Below, one piece after another: positions 8,097-16,246 of a DNA stretch of 64,000 bases (position 1 is its first letter; each line of letters opens with the position of its first letter). The DNA is from DATBSL01 sp963729875 (GTDB lineage: Bacteria; Acidobacteriota; Vicinamibacteria; Fen-336). The translations under genes were made by a program, and so were the position numbers. The DNA lies in NCBI GenBank assembly GCA_963729875.1, contig CAVSPR010000002.1, positions 434,001-498,000 on the forward strand, given 5' to 3'. Below the pieces are notes generated by a model that saw only the letters and a program-made list of their open reading frames with translations, was not told the DNA's origin and did no database searches.

Positions 8097-9029
8097 ATGA
8101 AGCGTGCCCTCATCGCCGCCGGCCTGCTCCTGGGCCTCGGCCTCGTCGCCGCTCCGGCGCAGGCTCAGACCGGCACCGCCCGCGGCAAGGTCCTCGACGC
8201 GCAGGGCCAGCCGATTGCCGACGCCAAGGTCCTCATCGAGTTCCAGGGCGGGATCACCCGCAAGTTCGAGACCAAGACCAACAAGAAGGGCGAGTACATG
8301 CAGGTGGGGATGCAGCCCGGCCCCTACCGCCTCACCGCGAGCAAGGACGCCTACCAGCCGGCCATCATCGACTACCGGATCATGCTCGGCGATCCCACCC
8401 AGATCCCCGACTTCAAGCTCCTGACCATGACCCAGGTCCAGCAGCAGGCGGGCAGCCCCGCCGCCGAGCTCAAGGACTCGTTCACGAAGGCCGTGGACCT
8501 GCAGGCGGCGGGCAAGCTCGACGAGGCCGAGGTGGCCTACAAGGCCATCCTCGAGAAGCACCCGGACATCCCCGAGGTCTACCAGAACCTCGGCACCATC
8601 TACGCCCTCAGGAAGGACGTGCCCGCCGCCGAGGCCGCGTACACCAAGGCGCTCGAGCTGCGGCCCGAATCCGCCGACATCGCCACCCAGCTCGCCAGGC
8701 TCTACCAGGAGAGCGGCCAGCCGGACAAGGCGATGGCGATCATGGAGAAGTCGGCGGGCTCGAACCCGGAGGACCCCAAGGCCCAGTTCAACCGCGGGAT
8801 CTTCCTGCTGAACGCCGGGAAGAACGAGGAGGCGATCGCGGCCTTCGAGGCGGCGATCAAGGCCGATCCCAGCATGACGGAGGCGTACTACCGCCTCGGC
8901 GCCCTCATGGTGGGACAGGGCAAGATCCCGGAGGCGATCCAGCACCTCGAGAAGTACCTCAGCATGAGCCCCACCGACACCCAGAACGTCACCATCGCCC
9001 AGGGGCTGCTCAAGGCGCTCAAGAAGTGA
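8097..9029 (+). CDS. Secreted TPR protein with carboxypeptidase-regulatory-like domain
   Basis: 310 residues. Signal peptide 1-24 (cleavage after APAQAQ), then a beta-sandwich carboxypeptidase-regulatory-like domain at about 27-100 (ARGKVLDAQGQPIADAKV... NKKGEYMQVGMQPGPYRL), then at least four TPR repeats from about 125 to 300. Probably a periplasmic scaffold or outer-membrane-associated protein; the partner is unknown. ATG follows a good TAGGAGG site. Its stop overlaps the GTG of the YggS gene, so both are translated from one message. The arrangement is common in Acidobacteriota. Confidence 0.85.
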   Translation: MKRALIAAGLLLGLGLVAAPAQAQTGTARGKVLDAQGQPIADAKVLIEFQGGITRKFETKTNKKGEYMQVGMQPGPYRLTASKDAYQPAIIDYRIMLGDPTQIPDFKLLTMTQVQQQAGSPAAELKDSFTKAVDLQAAGKLDEAEVAYKAILEKHPDIPEVYQNLGTIYALRKDVPAAEAAYTKALELRPESADIATQLARLYQESGQPDKAMAIMEKSAGSNPEDPKAQFNRGIFLLNAGKNEEAIAAFEAAIKADPSMTEAYYRLGALMVGQGKIPEAIQHLEKYLSMSPTDTQNVTIAQGLLKALKK

Positions 9030-9724
9030 TCGCCGAGCGCGTGGCCGCCGTCCGGGAGCGGATCGCCCGGGCGGCGGAGCGCGCGTCGCGCGCCCCGGGC
9101 GAGGTGAGGCTGGTCGCCGTCAGCAAGACGCACCCGGCGGAGGCAGTGCGCGCCGCCTTCGCCGCCGGCGTCCGGGACTTCGGGGAGAACCGGGTCCAGG
9201 AGGCGGAGCCGAAGATCGCCGCCACCGCCGACCTCGCTCCCTCGGGCCTGCGCTGGCACCTCGTGGGGCACCTCCAGTCGAACAAGGCGCGCCGGGCGGG
9301 TACCCTGTTCGAGGTCGTGCAGTCCGTCGACTCGCTGGATCTCGCCCTGCGCCTCGCCCGCGTGGGGACGGAGACGGGGCGGGCCGTCCGCGCCCTCGTC
9401 CAGGTGGACCTCGCGGGGGAGGCGGCGAAGTTCGGGATGCCGGAGGCGGAGCTGATGCCGACCCTCGAGGCCCTGCGCGGGAAGGAGGGACTTCGGATCG
9501 AGGGGCTGATGGTCCTGCCCCCCTGGTCCGAAGACCCGGAGCGGACGCGGCCCTACTTCCACCGCTTGCGCTCGCACCGTGACCGGGCGCTGGCGGCGGG
9601 GCTTCTCGAGGGGCGGGAGCTCTCGATGGGGATGAGTCACGACCTCGAGGCCGCGGTCGAGGAGGGGGCCACGATCGTGCGGGTGGGAACCGCCATCTTC
9701 GGCGAGCGGAAGACGGCGGTCTAG
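9026..9724 (+). CDS. yggS: YggS/PLPBP-family pyridoxal phosphate homeostasis protein
   Basis: 232 residues. A single-domain TIM-barrel protein that carries PLP and balances vitamin B6 pools, without known catalysis. The PLP lysine is K34 in VAVSKTHP. Other family blocks are FGENRVQEAEPK, WHLVGHLQSNK and the C-terminal SMGMSHD followed by VRVGTAIFG. GTG start overlaps the preceding stop. The order yggS-yggT-divIVA-yggU that follows is a conserved cluster in many bacteria, usually next to cell-division genes. Confidence 0.94.
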   Translation: MIAERVAAVRERIARAAERASRAPGEVRLVAVSKTHPAEAVRAAFAAGVRDFGENRVQEAEPKIAATADLAPSGLRWHLVGHLQSNKARRAGTLFEVVQSVDSLDLALRLARVGTETGRAVRALVQVDLAGEAAKFGMPEAELMPTLEALRGKEGLRIEGLMVLPPWSEDPERTRPYFHRLRSHRDRALAAGLLEGRELSMGMSHDLEAAVEEGATIVRVGTAIFGERKTAV

Positions 9725-9744
9725 CCGGGAGGGAGCGTCATCGG

Positions 9745-10065
9745 ATGTTCGTGCTGGCGAACGCGCTGATCGGGGTGGCCCGGGTGCTGGAGGGGGTCCT
9801 GCTCGTCTACCAGTGGGTCCTGATCGCGCGCGCGGTCGTCTCCTGGGTGAGCGCGGACCCCCGCAACCCCATCGTCCGGTTCCTCCACGCCGCCACCGAC
9901 CCCCCGATGCGCGTCATCCGCCGGTGGCTGCCGGCGAGCCTCCGCTACTTCCCCCTCGACATCGCGTTCCTCGTCCTCTTCGGCCTCGTGATCTTCGCCC
10001 AGTACGGGATCGTCCAGTCCCTCGTGGACTACGCCATGGTCCTCCGCCGGCAGGCGATCGGCTGA
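9745..10065 (+). CDS. yggT: YggT-family membrane protein
   Basis: 106 residues with two hydrophobic blocks and the family motif VVSWVSADPRNPIVRFLH, followed by RYFPLDIAFLVLFGLV. YggT proteins are small inner-membrane proteins; in actinobacteria and cyanobacteria they are linked with cell division and osmotic tolerance, but the mechanism is not settled. ATG is preceded by GGGAGGG. Position between yggS and a DivIVA-like gene is the standard context. Confidence 0.9.
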   Translation: MFVLANALIGVARVLEGVLLVYQWVLIARAVVSWVSADPRNPIVRFLHAATDPPMRVIRRWLPASLRYFPLDIAFLVLFGLVIFAQYGIVQSLVDYAMVLRRQAIG

Positions 10066-10081
10066 GGGACGGGAGGGTGAG

Positions 10082-10585
10082 ATGAAGCTGACCCCGAGCG
10101 ACGTCCAGCGCCAGGCGTTCGCCAGCCGCTTCCGGGGCTTCGACCCCGACGAGGTGCGCGCCTTCCTCGCCGCGGTGGCGGAGGAGATGGCCGGCCTCCA
10201 GCGGGAGAAGGACAGGATCGAGCAGGAGCTGCGGCACCTCGAGCTCATCGTGACCGAGCACCGCGAGCGCGAGGCGATCCTCAAGAACACGCTGCTCGCC
10301 GCCCAGAAGGCGGCGGAGGACATCCGGCACAGCGCGCGCAAGGAGGCGGAGACGATCGTCAAGCAGGCGGAGCTGCAGGGCGACCGGCTGCTCGACATGG
10401 CCCAGAGCCGCGCTCACGAGGTCGAGCGGGGCATCCTCGACCTGCGTGGCCACCGCACCGCGCTGCGCACCGACATCCGCGCCCTCATCACGCGCCTCAC
10501 CCACCTGCTCGACCTGCAGGAGGAGGTCGAGGTCGAGGACAACCTCCGCTTCCTCAAGCGCCGCGAGGAGGCGGGCGGGCAGTAG
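10082..10585 (+). CDS. DivIVA-domain coiled-coil protein
   Basis: 167 residues. The N-terminal LTPSDVQRQAFASRFRGFDPDEVRAFL is the DivIVA/GpsB membrane-binding region (residues 3-30). The rest is a long charged coiled coil rich in Glu, Arg and Ala with no membrane helix. DivIVA proteins sense negative membrane curvature and recruit division or pole-marking factors. The chain is shorter than Gram-positive DivIVA and matches the small versions found beside yggT in Gram-negative phyla. Seventeen bases separate it from yggT, with a GGGAGG site. Confidence 0.88.
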   Translation: MKLTPSDVQRQAFASRFRGFDPDEVRAFLAAVAEEMAGLQREKDRIEQELRHLELIVTEHREREAILKNTLLAAQKAAEDIRHSARKEAETIVKQAELQGDRLLDMAQSRAHEVERGILDLRGHRTALRTDIRALITRLTHLLDLQEEVEVEDNLRFLKRREEAGGQ

Positions 10586-10596
10586 GCCCTTCGTCC

Positions 10597-10887
10597 ATGG
10601 CCCTCGACCTGCGGGACGCGAAAGGCGGGATCACGCTGCGCGTGCGCGTGCAGCCGAGGGCCTCGAGGGACGCGCTCGGCGGCGAGCGCGAGGGCGCCCT
10701 CGTCGTCCGCCTCACCGCCCCGCCGGTGGAGGGGGCGGCGAACGAGGCCCTCGCCCGCTTCCTCGGGAGAACGCTCGGCGTCGCTCCCTCCGCGGTGCGC
10801 GTGGTGAGCGGGACCGCCGGGCGGAACAAGGTCCTGAGCGTGGCCGGAGTCGACGTCGCGGCCGCGCGGGAGCGCCTCCTCCCGTGA
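10597..10887 (+). CDS. yggU: YggU/DUF167-family protein
   Basis: 96 residues, full family length. The DUF167 signature is clear: LRVRVQPRASRDALGGEREGALVVRL, then APPVEGAANEALARFLG and VVSGTAGRNK. A small alpha/beta protein of unknown biochemical role, widely conserved after yggS/yggT. Its stop overlaps the GTG of hutI, extending the operon. Confidence 0.93.
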   Translation: MALDLRDAKGGITLRVRVQPRASRDALGGEREGALVVRLTAPPVEGAANEALARFLGRTLGVAPSAVRVVSGTAGRNKVLSVAGVDVAAARERLLP

Positions 10888-12167
10888 TCGCCGCCGACCT
10901 CGCCGTGCGCCGGATCGGGCTCCTCGCGACGCTCGCCGGCCCCGTGCCGCGTACCGGTGCGGCGATGCGCGACCTCGGGGTCCGGCGCGACGCCGCGGTC
11001 GCCGTCGCGGGCGGGCGGATCGCGTGGGTGGGCGCCGACTCCGCCTTCGACGCGTCGGTCTGTCTCCGCCCCGGGGCGGAAACGCTCGACGCCGGGGGCG
11101 GCGCGGTCGTGCCCGGCTTCGTCGACCCGCACACGCACCTCGCCTTCGCCGGCGACCGCGACGACGAGATCCGGCGCCGCCTGGCCGGTGCGACCTACCA
11201 GGAGATCGCGGCCGAGGGCGGCGGGATCGTGAGGACGGTCGGGGCCACGCGCGCGGCGTCGGTCGAGGAGCTGGCCGCCCTCGTCGCCTCCCGGCTCGAC
11301 GAGATGCTGCTCTGTGGCACCACCACGGCCGAGGTGAAGAGCGGCTACGGCCTCGAGACGGGGGCGGAGATCCGCAGCCTCGAGGCGATCCGCCTCGCCG
11401 CCTCGCACCATCCGGTCACGGTGGTGCCGACGTTCCTCGGCGCCCACGAGGTCCCGGCCGAGCACCGCGGCGACCGCGCCCGCTACGTGGACGTCCTCGT
11501 CGAGGAGATGGTGCCCGCGGTCGCCGAGCGGGGCCTCGCCGTCTTCGCCGACGTGTTCTGCGAGAAGGGTGTCTTCACCGTCGAGGAGAGCCGGCGCATC
11601 CTGCTCGCGGCGCGCGCGGAGGGGATGAAGCTGCGGATCCACGCCGACGAGCTGGCGACGACCGGCGGGGCGGAGCTGGCCGGCGAGCTCGGCGCCCGCT
11701 CGGCCGACCACCTCGTGTTCGTCTCCGACGCGGGGATGGAGGCGCTCGCCGAGGCCGCCTGCGTCGCGACGCTGCTCCCGACCGCGGCCTTCTACCTGCG
11801 CCTCGGCCGCTTCGCCCCCGCTCGGGGGCTGATCGAGGCGGGGGCGCCAATCGCCCTCGCCACCGACGTGAACCCGGGCGGGGGGCTCTCCCCCTCGCTG
11901 CCGTACGCGATGGCGATCGGCTGCTTCTCGATGGGCCTCGCCCTCGAGGAGGCGCTCGCCGCGGTCACGGTGAACGCGGCCTTCTCGCTCGATCTCCACG
12001 GCGAGGTGGGCTCGATCGAGACCGGCAAGCGGGCCGACCTCGTGCTCCTGCGCTCGTCGCGCCTCCTCGACCTCCTGCGGGTCGGGATTCCCGCCGTCCG
12101 CACCGTGGTGAAGGACGGTCGGGTCGTCGTGCGTGACGGGAGGCTGGAGCGAGCCACCCGGCCGTGA
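10884..12167 (+). CDS. hutI: Imidazolonepropionase
   Basis: 427 residues from GTG 10884, which overlaps the yggU stop; the frame is open further upstream but that part belongs to other genes. It hydrolyses 4-imidazolone-5-propionate to N-formimino-L-glutamate in histidine degradation. Metal-binding blocks are FVDPHTHLAFAGDR near the N-terminus, LRIHADEL in the middle and LATDVNPGG near the end; KSGYGLE is a HutI hallmark. No other hut genes are in the window, so either they lie elsewhere or this gene is stranded in the yggS cluster. Confidence 0.95.
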   Translation: MIAADLAVRRIGLLATLAGPVPRTGAAMRDLGVRRDAAVAVAGGRIAWVGADSAFDASVCLRPGAETLDAGGGAVVPGFVDPHTHLAFAGDRDDEIRRRLAGATYQEIAAEGGGIVRTVGATRAASVEELAALVASRLDEMLLCGTTTAEVKSGYGLETGAEIRSLEAIRLAASHHPVTVVPTFLGAHEVPAEHRGDRARYVDVLVEEMVPAVAERGLAVFADVFCEKGVFTVEESRRILLAARAEGMKLRIHADELATTGGAELAGELGARSADHLVFVSDAGMEALAEAACVATLLPTAAFYLRLGRFAPARGLIEAGAPIALATDVNPGGGLSPSLPYAMAIGCFSMGLALEEALAAVTVNAAFSLDLHGEVGSIETGKRADLVLLRSSRLLDLLRVGIPAVRTVVKDGRVVVRDGRLERATRP

Positions 12168-13255
12168 CCGTCGCGCCGCGCGTCCGCGCCCTCTCGATCC
12201 ACGCCGACTACCGCTGCCGCAGCGCCGGTGTCTGCTGCTCGTCGGGCTGGCCGATCCCGATCGAGGCCCGGGCGGAGGCGGGCCTGCGCGCCGCGCTGCG
12301 ATCCGGCACGCTTCGCCCCGCGGTTCCCGGCGAGTGCTTCCGGCCGACCCCGGGGCTGCCGCAGGGAGCGCGGGTCGTCCTGGGGAGCGACGCCGCGGGC
12401 CGCTGCGTCTTCCTCGAGGGTGAGCGGCCGGGCCTCTGCGCGGTCCACCGCGGGCTCGGCGAGGGCGCTTTGCCCGCGGCCTGCCGCCACTTCCCGCGCG
12501 TCGCGACCCTCACCCCGCTCGGCGTCTCGGTCACGCTCTCGCACCACTGTCCGACCGCGGCCTCGATGCTCTTCCGGGACGACGTGGCGCTCGTCGTGAT
12601 CGAAGGCCCCTCGGCGTTCCCGCCGTCCTGGCCCTGGGAGGGCCTGGACGCGCGGGAAGCGCTGCCGCCGTTCCTGCGCCCCGGCGTCTTGATGGACTGG
12701 CCGAGCCTCGAGCGGTGGGAGCGCTTCGCCGTGTCGGTGCTGGCGGAAGAGGGGCGGGTGCCGGAAGCCGCGCTGGGCGTGCTCGAAGGGGTGGCCGAAG
12801 CGGCGCGTCGCTGGACGCCGCAGGCCGGGGCGTTCGGTCCTTTCTTCGAGGGGGTTCTGGAGGGAGGGGCCGCGAGGGGGGAGCCGGCCCTCCCGGGGGC
12901 TTTGCGGAACGGCGACGCGGACGCGCGGTGGGTCGAGCCCGCGTGGCCGTCGCTGTCGCGGCCGGTTCGCCGCTGGCTCGCGGCGAAGGCCTTCGCGAGC
13001 TGGCTCGTGCTCCAGGGCGAGGGCCTGCGGACGAGCGTCTTCGGCCTGCACCTCGCCCTCGGCCTCCTGCGGGCGGAGGCGGCCCGGGGTTGTGTCGACG
13101 CCGGCCGGGCCCTCGACCTGGACCTCCTGAAGGAGGCGATCCGCCGCGCCGACCTCCTTCTCGTCCACCTCGCCGACCCCGGGGCCTTCGCGCGGCGGCT
13201 GAGTCGGTGCGAGGAGTCCGTCGGACGGATTGACCCGCTCACGATGGTCATCTAG
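12164..13255 (+). CDS. YkgJ/FliB-like cysteine-cluster protein
   Basis: 363 residues. An N-terminal cluster YRCRSAGVCCSSGWPIP and a second set LCAVHRG...CRHFPRV...HHCPTA form the Cys pattern of the YkgJ/flagellin-N-methylase family, thought to bind zinc or an Fe-S cluster. The C-terminal 200 residues are helical and variable, as in FliB-like members. GTG start overlaps the hutI stop. Whether it methylates a protein here is unknown; no flagellin gene is nearby. The promoter of the following toxin-antitoxin pair is embedded in its last codons. Confidence 0.8.
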   Translation: MTVAPRVRALSIHADYRCRSAGVCCSSGWPIPIEARAEAGLRAALRSGTLRPAVPGECFRPTPGLPQGARVVLGSDAAGRCVFLEGERPGLCAVHRGLGEGALPAACRHFPRVATLTPLGVSVTLSHHCPTAASMLFRDDVALVVIEGPSAFPPSWPWEGLDAREALPPFLRPGVLMDWPSLERWERFAVSVLAEEGRVPEAALGVLEGVAEAARRWTPQAGAFGPFFEGVLEGGAARGEPALPGALRNGDADARWVEPAWPSLSRPVRRWLAAKAFASWLVLQGEGLRTSVFGLHLALGLLRAEAARGCVDAGRALDLDLLKEAIRRADLLLVHLADPGAFARRLSRCEESVGRIDPLTMVI

Positions 13256-13258
13256 AAT
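13230..13258 (+). promoter_or_regulatory. Promoter of the toxin-antitoxin operon
   Basis: TTGACC (13230-13235) and TAGAAT (13253-13258) with a 17-base spacer, a near-consensus sigma70 pattern. The -10 box overlaps the stop codon of the upstream gene. A TAGGAGG ribosome site follows before the TTG start at 13279. Confidence 0.72.
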
Positions 13259-13278
13259 GACTAACTAGGAGGCAAGGC

Positions 13279-13506
13279 TTGCCCCAGTTCAACGTGGCGG
13301 AGGCGAAGGCTCGGTTCTCCGAGCTCGTCCAGAAGGCCGTGTCGGGCGAAGAGGTGGTCATCGCCAAGGACAACCGGCCGCTCCTCCGCCTGGTCCCCCT
13401 CGCGCTCACCGGTGGTCGACGAAAGCCGGGCTCGGCGAAGGGCCGGGTCTGGATGTCCCCCGACTTCGACCAGACGCCTTCGGAGTTCGAGGACTACGTT
13501 CGGTGA
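13279..13506 (+). CDS. Phd/YefM-family antitoxin
   Basis: 75 residues from TTG 13279. The N-terminal fold FNVAEAKARFSELVQKAVSGEEVVIAK and DNRPLLRLVPL is the type II antitoxin Phd domain that binds operator DNA; the C-terminal tail (about residues 50-75) should block the toxin. Starts after a strong Shine-Dalgarno. Its stop overlaps the GTG of the PIN toxin, the normal order and coupling for a Phd/VapC pair. Autorepression at the promoter just upstream is expected. Confidence 0.93.
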   Translation: MPQFNVAEAKARFSELVQKAVSGEEVVIAKDNRPLLRLVPLALTGGRRKPGSAKGRVWMSPDFDQTPSEFEDYVR

Positions 13507-13889
13507 AGCTGCTCCTCGACACCCATGCCTTTCTCTGGTGGGTGGCCGACCGCCGCGAGCTGTCGCGCAAGGCGCGCTCGGCGATCGGCAGCGGCCGGAA
13601 CCAGTGCCTCGTGAGCATCGCCAGCAGCTGGGAGATCGCGATCAAGGTCAGCCTGGGCAAGCTGCGGATCGAGGGCGCGCTCGACCGCTTCCTGCCCGAG
13701 CAGATGGCCACGAACGGCTTCCAGCCGCTACCGATCGACCTGAAGCACGCGGCCCGTGTGGCCGCCCTCCCGTTCCACCACCGCGACCCGTTCGATCGCC
13801 TGCTCGTGGCTCAAGCTCTCGAGGAGGAGCTAGCCCTGGTCACCGCCGACCCGGTGTTCACGAAGTACGGGGTGAAGCGGGTATGGTAG
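13503..13889 (+). CDS. vapC: PIN-domain toxin (VapC-like)
   Basis: 128 residues. A Mg-dependent ribonuclease toxin of the type II class. Acidic residues of the PIN active site are visible: LLLDTHAFLWW (D6), SSWEIAIK (E about 43) and DPFDRLLVAQA (D about 98-101). LVTADPVFTKYGV closes the fold. GTG overlaps the antitoxin stop. VapC toxins usually cut tRNA or rRNA; the target here is not predictable. Confidence 0.94.
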   Translation: MKLLLDTHAFLWWVADRRELSRKARSAIGSGRNQCLVSIASSWEIAIKVSLGKLRIEGALDRFLPEQMATNGFQPLPIDLKHAARVAALPFHHRDPFDRLLVAQALEEELALVTADPVFTKYGVKRVW

Positions 13890-13899
13890 TGGACGCTCG

Positions 13900-14873
13900 A
13901 TGAGCATCCTCGACGTCGAGAGCCTCGTGAAGACGTACCCGGGGACGCGCAAGACGCCGCCCGTGGAGGCGGTGAAGGGCGTCTCGTTCTCGGTCGAGCC
14001 GGGGGAGTTCTTCGGCCTGCTCGGCCCGAACGGGGCGGGGAAGAGCACGACCCTCGGCTGCATCAGCACGCTCGTGCGGCCGACCTCGGGGCGGATCCTG
14101 GTGGACGGGGTCGACGTCGCGAAGCAGCCGCAGGCGGCGAAGCGGCGGATCGCCGTCGTGCCCCAGGCCCGGAACCTCGACCGGGACCTCTCCGTGCGCG
14201 AGGTGCTCACCTACCACGGCCGCTACTTCGGCCTGCCCACGGCCGAGCGGGAGTCGCGGGCCGACCGACTGCTCGCCGAGCTGCAGGTGGCCGACAAGGC
14301 GGACGCGAAGCCGCTCACCCTGTCGGGCGGCCAGCAGCAGCGGGTCATGATCGCCCGCGCCCTCATGCACGACCCCAGGGTCGTCCTCCTCGACGAGCCC
14401 ACGACCGGCCTCGACCCCCAGGCCCGGCGTCTCCTCTGGGAGACGCTGCGCCGGCTCCACGAGCAGGGCATCACGTTCATCCTCACCACGCACTACATGG
14501 AGGAGGCCGACCGGCTCTGCCAGCGCCTCGCGATCATCGACCACGGCCGGATCCTGACCGTCGACACGCCGTCGGCCCTCAAGAAGTCGCTGCCGGGCGC
14601 CCAGGTGCTGGACCTCTGGGTCCACGCGCCGCAGCCGCTGGCGCCGCGCCTGCGCGAGGTGCCGGGGGTCCTGAACATCGAGGCGGTCGAGGCGGGGGGG
14701 AGGGGGACGGGATCGAGCGGCTGCGTCTGTTCGTGGACCCGGCCGACGGCCTCCTCGACCGCGTGCTGCACGCGGTGCGTGACGGGGGAGCCGACCTCCA
14801 CCACGTCAACCTGGCCCAGCCGAGCCTCGAGGACGTCTACATCCACCTCACCGGCCGGGGGCTGCGCGAATGA
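13900..14873 (+). CDS. ABC transporter ATP-binding protein (frameshifted near 14700)
   Basis: About 324 residues when the frame is restored. Walker A is GPNGAGKST, the signature LSGGQQQRV and Walker B VVLLDEPTTGLDPQ, followed by the H-loop in LTTHYMEEADR. This matches the DrrA/CcmA-like exporters. After about residue 265 the frame is lost at the G runs 14694-14706; one missing G restores a tail ending SLEDVYIHLTGRGL, as expected for this family. Its stop then overlaps the ATG of the permease at 14870. With the permease it forms an ABC-2 exporter for a drug, lipid or polysaccharide; the substrate is unknown. Confidence 0.92.
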
Positions 14874-15637
14874 CCGCCTTCCTCGCGCTCCTCCGCCGTG
14901 ACCTCGTGGTGGCCTCGCGCAACGCCGCCCTGCTCGTCTTCTCCACGCTCACCCAGCCGATCCTCGTCATCCTGGTCTTCGGCAACATCCTCCCGCGCCT
15001 GGGGCTCGTCTCCGCGAACTTCGGGACGGTCATGGTCCCCGGCCTCATGGCGATCGCGATGCTGATGGCCGGGGTGCAGGGCGTCCTCATCCCGCTCGTG
15101 CAGGACCTCTCGGGCAGCCGCGAGGTGGACGAGCGCCTGCTGGCCCCGGTCGGGGTCTTCGGCGTCTCGGCCGGCCGCATCGTGGCGGGGGCGATCCACG
15201 CGGCGGCGGCCGGCCTGGTGGCCGGCCCCGCGATGATGCTGCTGATGCACGGCACGGGCCTCGGCGACATCGTGCCGCGCTGGGAGCTGCTCCTGCCCCT
15301 CGTGGTCCTCTGCGGCTTGCTGTCGGCCGCGTTCGGCCTGACCCTCGGGACGCGCGTGCAGCCCCGCTTCAGCGGCCTGCTGTTCGCCGTCGTCCTCGGG
15401 CCGATGATGCTGTTCGGCTGCGCCTATTACCCGTATGCGCAGCTCTCCGCCATCGGCCTGTTCCAGTACCTCTTCCTGCTGAACCCTCTGACCTTCGTCA
15501 GCGAGGCCATGCGCCTCGCGGTGACGCCCGAGGCGCCGCACATGTCCGTCCCGCTCCTCCTCCTGGGTCTCCTCGGCTACCTGGCGCTCTTCACCGTCCT
15601 GGGCGCCCGCGCCTTCGAGAAGCGCACGATCCTCTGA
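14870..15637 (+). CDS. ABC-2 type transporter permease
   Basis: 255 residues with six predicted membrane helices in the ABC-2 layout (DrrB/NodJ type). The first helix region RNAALLVFSTLTQPILVILVFGNILP and the late FGCAYYPYAQLSAIG block are typical. It starts inside the end of the ATPase gene (ATGA overlap) and forms its membrane partner. The unit is unusual only in being single-copy, so the working transporter is presumably a homodimer of each subunit. Confidence 0.92.
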   Translation: MTAFLALLRRDLVVASRNAALLVFSTLTQPILVILVFGNILPRLGLVSANFGTVMVPGLMAIAMLMAGVQGVLIPLVQDLSGSREVDERLLAPVGVFGVSAGRIVAGAIHAAAAGLVAGPAMMLLMHGTGLGDIVPRWELLLPLVVLCGLLSAAFGLTLGTRVQPRFSGLLFAVVLGPMMLFGCAYYPYAQLSAIGLFQYLFLLNPLTFVSEAMRLAVTPEAPHMSVPLLLLGLLGYLALFTVLGARAFEKRTIL

Positions 15638-15672
15638 CCCTTGACGTTTCTTCACGCCCGCCGGGGAACCCA

Positions 15673-15697
15673 CTGGATGGTATTTCGTACCATCCAG
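15673..15697. promoter_or_regulatory. Ten-base inverted repeat just before dps
   Basis: CTGGATGGTA (15673-15682) and TACCATCCAG (15688-15697) are perfect complements around TTTCG. The dyad ends 8 bases before the dps ATG and covers the place where a ribosome site would be. It could be an operator or an mRNA hairpin controlling translation; the sequence does not decide between them. Confidence 0.6.
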
Positions 15698-15705
15698 CGG
15701 AGACC

Positions 15706-16185
15706 ATGATGAACAAGAGCCCGAACCCGCTGTCCGAGAACGCGCGCCTGGCGATCAGTGACGCGCTGAACGGCGTCCTTGCCGAGGGCCTCGACCTGCA
15801 CAGCCAGATCAAGGTCGCGCACTGGAACGTCAAGGGGATGCACTTCGCGGCCCTCCACCCGCTGTTCGAGACCTTCGCGGTCGCGCTGGCCGCCTTCAAC
15901 GACCAGGTGGCCGAGCGCGCGGTGACGCTCGGCGCGAAGGCCTACGGCACCGTCCGCCACGTGGCGAAGGTGTCGAGCCTGCCCGAGTACCCCCAGGAGA
16001 CGACGAAGGACATGGAGCACGTGAAGCTCCTGCTCCAGCGCATCGAGGCCTACCTCGTCGGCGTGCGCAAGGGCCGGGACCTCGCCGAGGGGCAGAAGGA
16101 CCAGGACACGGTGGACCTGCTCACCGGCATCATCGTGGACTTCGAGAAGCACGCCTGGTTCCTGCGCGCCTCGCTCGAGGGCTGA
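15706..16185 (+). CDS. dps: Dps-family ferritin-like DNA-protection protein
   Basis: 159 residues. Dps oxidises Fe(II) with peroxide and stores it in a 12-mer cage, protecting DNA in starvation. The ferroxidase helix is DLHSQIKVAHWNVKGMHF with the His/Trp pair, followed by HPLFETFAVALAAFNDQVAERAVTLG, the usual metal-site block. Length is standard. Two adjacent ATG codons (15706, 15709) are possible starts. The dyad immediately upstream suggests dedicated control, perhaps by iron or oxidative stress. Confidence 0.93.
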   Translation: MMNKSPNPLSENARLAISDALNGVLAEGLDLHSQIKVAHWNVKGMHFAALHPLFETFAVALAAFNDQVAERAVTLGAKAYGTVRHVAKVSSLPEYPQETTKDMEHVKLLLQRIEAYLVGVRKGRDLAEGQKDQDTVDLLTGIIVDFEKHAWFLRASLEG

Positions 16186-16246
16186 CGGCCGCGGCACCGG
16201 GGCCCGAGCCGCCCGGAGGCTATAATCGCGGCGGGAGGGCGGCTCC

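Noticed and set aside
8097..9029. Membrane lipoprotein call for the TPR protein.
   Set aside because: The signal peptide ends APAQAQ with no lipobox cysteine.
10446..10883. N-terminal extension of HutI from base 10446.
   Set aside because: That part is a shadow of the DivIVA-like and YggU genes; HutI homology begins right after GTG 10884.
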